From Leptolyngbyaceae cyanobacterium SM1_3_5 (GTDB lineage: Bacteria > Cyanobacteriota > Cyanobacteriia > Elainellales > Elainellaceae): 5,455 bases of DNA. Positions 1 through 5,455 of this stretch are shown here, in pieces (the first letter of the stretch is position 1; every line of letters starts with the position of its first letter). The translations under genes were made by a program, and so were the position numbers. The notes beneath the pieces were generated by a model. That model saw only the letters and a list, made by a program, of their open reading frames with translations, ran no database searches and was not told where the DNA came from. The stretch is from contig JAAUTJ010000386.1 in the NCBI GenBank assembly GCA_012031475.1, positions 1 through 5,455 of the forward strand, in the 5' to 3' direction.

Positions 1-1377
1 GCGAAACCGCCGCCTGCCCAAGCACAACTCGACTGGGCAAAAGCCGCCTACGAAAATATTCGCCGCAAACAGGCCGAAGCTGCCGCCGCCGCGCCCAAGC
101 TCAAGCTGCCGAGCCTGCGGTTGAACTTGAACCACCGATCGCAGGCGACGAATCGATCGCCCCACCCGAAGCCACAGAACCAGCACCAATTTCCCCGCTT
201 GAACCCGCCGCGATCGAATCAACCGAAGCCGCCACCCAATCTCCAACCCCCTTCTGGATGCAGGCCGAGACCGATCGCCAAGCCCGCCTTGAGCGAATTA
301 AGGCCGAAGCAATTATCGAAGAAGAACCCGCCGCTCCGGTTGCCGCTCCCACAACGGAAACTGATTTCACGCTAGACGAAAAGTTTCCTGTGGTCGGCAG
401 GGGTTTTGGCAAATCAAGGCCGCACTCCAGAGCAAATTTCGATCGAAGAAATCACCTGGCTGAAGCGGTTGCGGCAAGGCTTGGACAAAACCCGCCGCAG
501 TTTGGTGAATCAGCTTCGGGCGATCGTCGGTCAGGGGCCACTCAATCAAGATGCCGTTTTAGAAATCGAATCGCTCTTGCTGCAAGCGGATGTGGGCGTG
601 GAAGCGACCGACTACATTATTGACGCCCTGCAAAACAAGCTGCGATCGGAAACGCTGCCGCCTGCTGAAGCGATCGCCTACCTGAAGCAAATTTTGCGAG
701 ACATGCTCGATCGACCCGGCGGCAAGGGAATCAATCCGACCTTTGCGCCAGAAAAAGACACGCTGAATATTTGGCTGATCACCGGAGTCAATGGTGCGGG
801 CAAAACGACGACGATTGGTAAAATTGCCCATATCGCGCAGAAGTCCGGCTATCGCACTTTGATTGGCGCGGCGGATACGTTTCGGGCGGCAGCCGTGCAG
901 CAGGTGAAGGTGTGGGGCGATCGATCGAGCGTCGAAGTGATCGCCAATCCGGGCAAAAATACCGATCCGGCGGCGGTCGTGTTCGATGCAATCACTGCCG
1001 CTCAATCTCGCAACACCGAATTGCTGCTGGTCGATACGGCAGGCCGCTTGCAGAACAAGAAAAATCTGATGGACGAACTGAGCAAAATTCGCCGCATCAT
1101 CGACAAAAAAGCGCCCAACGCCAAGGTCGAATCGCTGCTCGTTCTCGATTCCACCTTGGGACAAAATGGACTGCGACAGGCGGAAGTGTTTTCGCAGGCG
1201 GCACAGCTTAGCGGTGTGGTTTTGACGAAGCTGGACGGCACGGCCAGAGGTGGGATCGCTCTTGCAGTCGTGCAGCAGCTGGGCTTGCCGATTCGGTTTA
1301 TCGGCGCGGGAGAAGGTATCGAAGATTTGCGGCCTTTTTCCAGCTACGAATTTGTTGAGGCGCTCTTAAGCGGCTAG
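1..1377 (+). CDS. ftsY: Signal recognition particle receptor FtsY (5' end outside window; two compensating frameshifts)
   Basis: FtsY is the membrane-associated SRP-receptor GTPase. It docks SRP (Ffh plus 4.5S RNA)-ribosome complexes at the translocon so that membrane proteins are inserted as they are made. The sequence shows a variable Ala/Pro/Glu-rich A domain (to about 400), including LDWAKAAYENI near 28-60 and FWMQAETDRQARLERIKAEA near 252-311. A helical N domain follows (ISIEEITWLKRLRQGLDKTR onward), then the G domain: P-loop GVNGAGKTT at 784-810, DTFRAAAVQQ at 874-903, DTAGRLQ at 1033-1053, TKLDGTARGG at 1225-1254 and GAGEGIEDLRPF from 1303. The reading frame changes twice. It drops to another frame in the GCC-rich stretch 82-96 (one base apparently missing) and returns at 384-388 (one base apparently extra), giving DEKFLWSAGVLANQGRTPEQ. 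After that it is open to the TAG at 1375-1377. A caller would start falsely at the internal TTG at 406. Identity is firm; the indels are probably sequencing errors. Confidence 0.95.
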
Positions 1378-1380
1378 GAG
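1376..1380 (+). promoter_or_regulatory. Ribosome binding site of the MscS-type channel gene, overlapping the ftsY stop
   Basis: AGGAG lies 6 nt upstream of the ATG at 1387 and shares bases with the TAG stop of ftsY (1375-1377); the purine run continues as GGAGAGG to 1383. It fixes the start of the channel gene. It also implies that the two genes share a transcript, with possible translational coupling. The coupling is inferred. Confidence 0.75.
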
Positions 1381-1386
1381 AGGAAT

Positions 1387-3227
1387 ATGCTGCCGATCGA
1401 TTTGTTTTCCCGATCGCTGCCTCGGTGCAGTCGCGGCTGGCTTCTGGCGGCGATCGTGGCTGGGCTGATTCTGCTGACCACTCCGGCTCAGAGTCAGTCT
1501 GCCAGTCCGACGGCGATGCCATCGCCATCGCCGTCGCCCGCTGTGATGCCGAGCGTTCCAGTTTTGGATCTCAACAGCTTATTTTCTAACCGCACGAATT
1601 CGACTTCACGCGGAGTTGTGCGGCTGGATGGTCGCAAGCTGTTTACGGTTGCCGCTCCTGCTCAGCCCGCTGCGCCTGCTCAGGGAAATAATCGTCCCGC
1701 TCAGCAAACTCGCCCCGACGACCCGATCGATCTCCGCATCGAAGCGATCGAAGAGCGACTACAAACCATTGCCGATAGTGATTTCGATGCAGACAGCTTG
1801 CGCGTCACGAGCGAAATCGATCGCAGCAGTCGGCTTCCCGTCCTTTCGGTGCGCTATCGGGTGAATGGGCGCGATCGCACTCAGGAAATTCTCACCGTCA
1901 CCACGCTCGACACCGACATTCACGCCACCGATGCCGATACCTTGGCGAGTGAGTGGTCAGAGGAGATTCGATCGGCGCTCGTGCGGGCGCGATCGGAACG
2001 GCAACCAAACTATCTCCGGCGGCAAGCTTGGACGGCAGCGGCGATTTTGCTGGGAATTTGTTTGGTCAGCGCTTTGCTGGCAGCGCAACAGCGACGGCTG
2101 GCAATTCGGCGGCAAGCCCTCCTCTCACAGTCGCGCACCGAAAAACAAGAGCTTTCAACGATCGCATCTGGAACCGATACGGGAACGCACACCGCTCTGC
2201 TGCAAGAGCAGGCTTGAAAATCGCGAACAGCGGGGCATTGTCGAAAATTCAGCGGCGGCTGTTGCAGTTGGGGCAGATTGCCACTTGGGGCGGCGGCGGA
2301 CTTTTGATTTTGGGATTGTTTCCCTTCTCGCGCCGCTGGCAGCCGATCGCCATCAATCTTGTCCAGATTCCGCTGAAAATTCTGGCGATCGCCTTTGGCA
2401 CCTATCTGGCAATTCGGTTTAGTGGTGTCCTGGTCGATCGACTTTTCCTGCTGCTGCAAGACAGTACGAGCATTGCGCCAGAAGCGTCTCAGCGCCTCGC
2501 CCTCCGCTTTTCCACGATTTCTCGCGTTGGCAAAAGCATCATTGCCGTTTTTCTGCTGGGTTTAGGCGTGATCATTGCCCTCTCGGTGATTAATGTACAA
2601 GTGGGGCCATTACTCGCAGGTGCGGGAATCATCGGTTTGGCAATTTCGTTCGCCTCGCAAAGCCTAATTAAAGATATTTTGAACGGCTTTTTTATTCTGT
2701 TAGAAGATCAATACGGCGTTGGCGATGTAATTATTGTCGGGGAAGTTTCGGGCTTTGTTGAGAATATGAATCTGCGAATTACGCAGTTGCGAAACGAAGA
2801 AGGGCGGCTAATTACGATTCCAAATAGCGCGATCGCCATTGTTCAAAACTTGTCAAAAGAATGGTCGCGAGTGGATTTACGAGTTGATGTTGCCTACAGT
2901 GCTGACCTCGATCAGGCACTTGCTTTAATCGAGAAAATTGCTCAGGATATGAGCCGCGATCATCCCTGGAGCGATCTCATCCTCGAACCGCCTTTACTGT
3001 TGGGTGTCGATGAACTCGACAATGCGGGCGCGACCGTTCGATTGTGGATTAAAACGCAGCCGCTTAAACAGTGGGAAGTTGCTCGCGAATATCGCCGCCG
3101 CCTCAAAGTCGCATTTGACAAGGCCGGAATTCCGTTTGGCATTCCTCAGCAAGCGCTGATGCTGCACAGCGAGATGTCCGACGATGATCCGAAAAATTCT
3201 CCCGTCACGCGCATTCAGGATAAATAG
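1387..3227 (+). CDS. MscS-family mechanosensitive ion channel, large cyanobacterial type (frameshift near 2211-2235)
   Basis: This is a probable membrane-tension-gated channel that releases solutes on hypo-osmotic shock. The first half (1387-2214, 276 residues) begins with a signal peptide or TM segment (LLAAIVAGLILLTTPAQSQS, about residues 19-38). A Pro/Ser-rich and polar domain follows, probably periplasmic, and then a TM helix at about residues 214-235. The second half, in another frame from about 2236, has several TM segments (near 2265-2330, 2352-2457 and 2508-2600). The MscS pore helix follows from 2604 (GPLLAGAGIIGLAISFASQS, then LIKDILNGFFILLEDQYGVGD), then the beta and C-terminal cytoplasmic domains up to the TAG at 3225-3227. 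The join is at 2211-2235. Removing one T at 2214-2215 and one G from the GGGG at 2232-2235 gives QEQAENREQRALSKIQRRLL, a plausible helical linker; adding one base near 2214 also works. Repaired length is about 612 residues. It starts 9 bp after ftsY, so probably one operon. Which paralogue of this family it is, and its ion selectivity, cannot be told. Confidence 0.88.
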
Positions 3228-3244
3228 TTTTTGTGCAAGAAGCG

Positions 3245-3688
3245 CTACGGTTCAGAGTCTAACTGATACTGCCCCTCAAACACTTCCTGCCAGGAAAGCG
3301 ATCGCAATTCGCAAGTTTTCCGCATTTCAACTTCTGCCTGCTGTACCGATCGCTGAAAGCATTTGTTCCAAATTGATTCTAGATAGGCTTGATTAATGCT
3401 CGGCATTTCTTCCCGACTATCTTCAATTTCATTTGAGCCAAATAATCCTCACTGCCCAGATCACGCTACGTCGATCGGGCTGACACTTCCACTTAATAAT
3501 GTGGCTCATCAAGCGAACCAGTTGGCTTCTCACCGCTTGCTTTTCAGACCGACCCATTGCTTCAACTAAAGTTTGAATTCCCGCCTTGGCTTCGCTCAAA
3601 TTGCCGGATTGCAAACAGTTCTGAATCGCGATCGCCGTTTATGGTGCGAAGCTGTTGCCAGTTCTTCCCAATTGATCTGAGTCTGCAT
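3245..3688 (-). CDS. DUF29-family protein (two compensating frameshifts)
   Basis: This is a small protein of the DUF29 family, abundant in cyanobacteria and of unknown function. It is recovered by piecing together frames on the minus strand. The start ATG at 3688-3686 reads MQTQINWEELATASHHK. A missing A in the AAA run (TTT at 3638-3640 on the plus strand) shifts into AIAIQNCLQSGNLSEAKAG. The family core follows: EAMGRSEKQAVRSQLVRLMS, then HIIKWKCQPDRRS. An extra base in the run at 3440-3442 (plus strand) shifts into NEIEDSREEMPSINQAYLES, and the protein ends ...LSWQEVFEGQYQLDSEP with TAG at 3247-3245. The two shifts cancel, and the 444-nt span gives 147 residues, a normal size for the family. 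No clear Shine-Dalgarno sequence precedes the ATG; a TTG four codons upstream is an alternative start. It converges on the channel gene with a 17-bp gap. The family call is confident. Whether the frameshifts are errors or real decay is inferred, with errors favoured. Confidence 0.82.
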
Positions 3689-3714
3689 TTCGATCGCCAA
3701 AATGACTATTTCTT

Positions 3715-3720
3715 ACTATA
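3715..3720 (-). promoter_or_regulatory. Possible -10 element of the DUF29 gene
   Basis: On the minus strand this reads TATAGT, close to the TATAAT consensus, and lies about 26 nt upstream of the DUF29 ATG. A GTGACA lies upstream, but the 13-bp spacer is too short for a standard -35. The candidate therefore rests on the -10 match and position alone. Confidence 0.25.
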
Positions 3721-3786
3721 AAGCTTTAACGAATGTCACAGCGTAATAAGAATCGTTGCGATCGACACTCGATAAAACTGTAGAAA

Positions 3787-3823
3787 ATCGCTCAATTTCC
3801 CAGTAGGAAAGAGATTGAGCGAT
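3787..3823. repeat. Inverted repeat / stem-loop upstream of chlB
   Basis: ATCGCTCAAT (3787-3796) is a perfect reverse complement of ATTGAGCGAT (3814-3823). TTCC (3797-3800) can also pair with GGAA (3806-3809), leaving a 5-nt loop CAGTA and a 4-nt one-sided bulge AGAG. The right arm overlaps the HIP1 copy at 3819-3826. Read on the minus strand the hairpin is followed by TTTTC, as in an intrinsic terminator, so it could stop transcription running leftward towards the DUF29 gene. Read on the plus strand no T-run follows, so there it would be a leader structure or operator. The role is inferred. Confidence 0.5.
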
Positions 3824-3895
3824 CGCATCCCCTTGTTACAAAATCGCAGTCCTGACTCACAACAGGGGCTATCTCTGAGACAATCAAAACGCTGA

Positions 3896-3913
3896 TGCCC
3901 ATCGCTACGGGCA
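3896..3913 (+). promoter_or_regulatory. Small hairpin candidate in the chlB leader
   Basis: TGCCC (3896-3900) and GGGCA (3909-3913) can form a 5-bp, GC-rich stem with an 8-nt loop, ending 9 nt before the chlB Shine-Dalgarno sequence. It might modulate translation initiation, but a 5-bp stem is short enough to arise by chance. Confidence 0.2.
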
Positions 3914-3922
3914 ATTTCTAAT

Positions 3923-3926
3923 GGAG
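3923..3926 (+). promoter_or_regulatory. Ribosome binding site of chlB
   Basis: GGAG lies 8 nt before the ATG at 3935. It supports this start, as does the protein N-terminus MKLAYWMYAGPAHIGTLRIA, which is the usual beginning of cyanobacterial ChlB. Confidence 0.75.
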
Positions 3927-3934
3927 AATTCGAT

Positions 3935-5455
3935 ATGAAATTGGCCTACTGGATGTATGCTGGCCCCGCGCACATTGGTACGCTCCGCATCGCCAGTTCT
4001 TTCAAAAACGTCCACGCCATCATGCACGCTCCGATCGGCGATGACTACTTCAACGTGATGCGATCGATGCTGGAGCGCGAACGCGATTTTACTCCCGTCA
4101 CGACGAGCGTGGTCGATCGCCACGTTCTCGCCAGAGGTTCGCAGGAAAAAGTCGTAGATAACATCACGCGCAAAGATGCCGAAGAAAATCCGGATCTGAT
4201 TGTGCTGACGCCAACCTGCACATCGAGCATTTTGCAGGAAGATTTGCAGAACTTTGTTCAACGCGCTCAAATCGAATCCAAGGGCGATGTGATGCTGGCG
4301 GATGTGAATCACTATCGCTATAACGAACTGCAAGCTGCCGATCGCACCCTGCATCAAATCGTTCACTTCTATTTGGAAAAAGCCCGCAAAAAAGGCCAGC
4401 TTCCTGAAGGAAAAACTGAGAAGCCTTCGGTGAATATCATTGGCCTTTCAACGCTCGGTTTTCACAACAATCACGACTGCACCGAACTGAAGCGATTGAT
4501 GGGCGAGTTGGGAATTGAAATCAACGAAATTATTCCCGATGGCGCATCCGTTCACAACCTCAAAAATCTGCCTCGCGCCTGGTTTAACCTGGTTCCCTAC
4601 CGTGAATTGGGCATGGCAACGGCGCAATATTTAGAGCAGGAATTCAACGTTCCTTGTGTCGATATTACGCCAATGGGCGTGGTGGAAACGGCGCGATGCA
4701 TTCGCAAAATTCAGCAGGTGATTAACGCGCAGGGCGCAAATGTTGATTACGAAGCGTTCATCAACGAGCAAACGCTGCATGTCTCTCAGGCGGCTTGGTT
4801 TTCGCGATCGATCGACTGCCAAAACCTCACAGGTAAAAAAGCCGTTGTCTTTGGAGATAACACTCACGCCGCTGCGCTGACCAAAATTTTGCTCGCGAAA
4901 TGGGAATTCACGTCGTCTGGGCAGGAACCTACTGTAAAATATGATGCCGACTGGTTCCGCGATCAGGTGAGCGAATATTGCGACGAAGTGATCATCACTG
5001 AAGATCACGGCGCGATCGGAGATGCGATCGCCCGCGTCGAACCGTCTGCGATTTTTGGAACGCAGATGGAACGGCACGTCGGCAAGCGCTTAAATATTCC
5101 CTGCGGCGTGATTGCGGCTCCGATTCACATTCAAAATTTCCCGATCGGCTATAAGCCATTTGTCGGCTATGAAGGCACGAATCAAATTGTCGATCTGATC
5201 TACAATTCCTTCACGTTGGGCATGGAAGATCACCTGCTGGAAATCTTTGGTGGACACGACACCAAAGAAGTGATTACGCGGGGAATGTCTGCCGATTCTG
5301 ATATGAACTGGAGCAAAGATGGACAGGCGGAACTGAATAAATTCCCGGTTTTGTGCGCGGCAAGGTGAAGCGAAATACTGAGAAATTTGCATCGCGATCG
5401 CAACTTTCGGAAATCACCGCTGAAGTGTCTTTACGCGGCCAAAGAAGCCGTCGGC
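3935..5455 (+). CDS. chlB: Light-independent protochlorophyllide reductase subunit B (four frameshifts; runs off window end)
   Basis: ChlB pairs with ChlN to form the nitrogenase-like catalytic component which, with the ChlL reductase, reduces the D ring of protochlorophyllide to chlorophyllide a without light. Near-complete family sequence is visible. Asp36 (in HAPIGDDYFN) is the known non-cysteine ligand of the shared 4Fe-4S cluster. LTPTCTSSIL lies at 91-100, and Asp294 in FSRSIDCQNL probably matches the catalytic proton-donor Asp. The C-terminal PCP_red-type domain includes IPGFVRGKVKRNTEKF. Four single-base shifts occur: a base missing after 4891, an extra A in 4936-4939, an A missing in 5339-5341, and an extra T at 5428. 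They scramble about 15 residues (320-334) and create a false TGA stop at 5366-5368. Read through, they cancel, and the 1521 nt give exactly 507 codons ending EVLYAAKEAVG. From memory, close homologues are about 508 residues, so only the last residue and the stop seem to be missing. Confidence 0.95.

Larger units (their letters stand above)
3689..3934. other. Divergent intergenic region between the DUF29 gene and chlB
   Basis: These 246 bp separate two divergently oriented genes and must hold the chlB promoter and probably that of the DUF29 gene. The region is more AT-rich than the genes. It contains an inverted repeat (3787-3823), one HIP1 copy (3819-3826), a small hairpin candidate (3896-3913) and the chlB ribosome binding site. 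No conserved ORF or tRNA is visible. A weak plus-strand promoter candidate is TTGCGA at 3756-3761 with TGTAGA at 3779-3784 (17-bp spacer), but the -10 match is poor. I found no convincing NtcA-type GTA-N8-TAC site. Confidence 0.6.
670..5401. repeat. Nine HIP1 palindromes (GCGATCGC) dispersed through the window
   Basis: The octamer GCGATCGC occurs at 670-677, 1871-1878, 2385-2392, 2829-2836, 3298-3305, 3628-3635, 3819-3826, 5024-5031 and 5394-5401. That is about one per 600 bp, against one per about 65 kb expected by chance for an 8-mer at even base composition. HIP1 is a known cyanobacterial genome signature, found both within and between genes. The embedded core CGATCG is also very frequent here. 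It supports the taxonomic assignment and says nothing about individual gene function. Confidence 0.9.

Noticed and set aside
559..1164. 201-codon open frame on the minus strand inside ftsY
   Set aside because: It is antisense to the conserved FtsY N and G domains, has no recognisable domain, and is explained as a shadow of high-GC codon usage.
1953..2213. Apparent N-terminus of a second MscS protein starting at the ATG at 1953
   Set aside because: This is out-of-frame translation of the first half of the same channel gene. It lacks family resemblance and ends where the real frame joins near 2214-2236.
3184..3396. 70-codon plus-strand open frame after the channel gene
   Set aside because: It overlaps the channel's 3' end and is antisense to the DUF29 coding sequence, with no ribosome binding site or family match.
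3689..3934. NtcA-type regulatory site upstream of chlB
   Set aside because: No GTA-N8-TAC match with a properly spaced -10 element could be found by eye.
3905..4366. 153-codon minus-strand open frame over the chlB start
   Set aside because: It lies opposite strongly conserved ChlB sequence and its translation resembles no family; the same holds for the minus-strand frames at 4631-5077 and 5090-5392.
4889..4942. Programmed ribosomal frameshifting in chlB, or elsewhere in the window
   Set aside because: There is no classic slippery heptamer with a downstream structure. Several unrelated genes show paired opposite shifts, and these families are not known to use recoding, so indel errors explain the data better.
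1..5455. Gene decay (all genes pseudogenes)
   Set aside because: Outside the single-base indels no in-frame stops or loss of key residues is seen, and compensating pairs in three different genes are not expected from decay.
1..5455. CRISPR array, mobile element, tRNA/rRNA or a novel defence or biosynthetic system
   Set aside because: I saw no regularly spaced repeats other than dispersed HIP1 octamers, no transposase-like or terminal inverted repeat structures, no cloverleaf candidates, and all sizeable coding regions belong to known families.

Overview
The window is a stretch of cyanobacterial chromosome. Three things point to this. It holds a light-independent protochlorophyllide reductase gene (chlB) whose protein closely matches cyanobacterial ChlB. 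The HIP1 palindrome GCGATCGC, the hallmark repeat of many cyanobacteria, occurs nine times in 5.45 kb. The FtsY, MscS-type and DUF29 proteins all look cyanobacterial. A filamentous, Leptolyngbya-like lineage is a guess only; nothing here fixes the genus.

Layout: (1) 1-1377, plus strand, the 3' part of ftsY, the signal recognition particle receptor; its start lies before the window. (2) 1387-3227, plus strand, a large MscS-family mechanosensitive channel starting 9 bp after ftsY, with its ribosome binding site overlapping the ftsY stop codon, so the two are very likely co-transcribed. (3) 3245-3688, minus strand, a DUF29-family gene converging on the channel gene with only 17 bp between the stop codons; frameshifts hide it from simple ORF calling. 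(4) 3689-3934, a 246-bp divergent intergenic region with a strong inverted repeat and the chlB leader. (5) 3935 to the window end, plus strand, chlB, complete except for about its last residue and stop.

The dominant oddity is that every gene is broken by single-base insertions or deletions. About nine or ten can be placed by following conserved protein sequence from frame to frame: ~82-96 and ~384-388 in ftsY, ~2211-2235 in the channel gene, ~3440 and ~3638 in the DUF29 gene, and ~4891, ~4939, ~5339 and ~5428 in chlB. Many fall in short homopolymers. In ftsY, the DUF29 gene and chlB they occur as -1/+1 pairs that restore the frame, and residue-level conservation outside them is excellent. That pattern fits uncorrected sequencing or assembly indels far better than gene decay or programmed frameshifting. 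Once read through, all four genes look intact.

Functionally these are housekeeping and photosynthesis genes: co-translational membrane targeting (FtsY), osmotic or membrane-tension relief (the MscS-type channel), a small protein of unknown function (DUF29), and dark chlorophyll synthesis (ChlB, partner of ChlL and ChlN). I see no CRISPR array, mobile element, tRNA, rRNA, phage gene or defence system, and no evidence of a novel multi-gene system.
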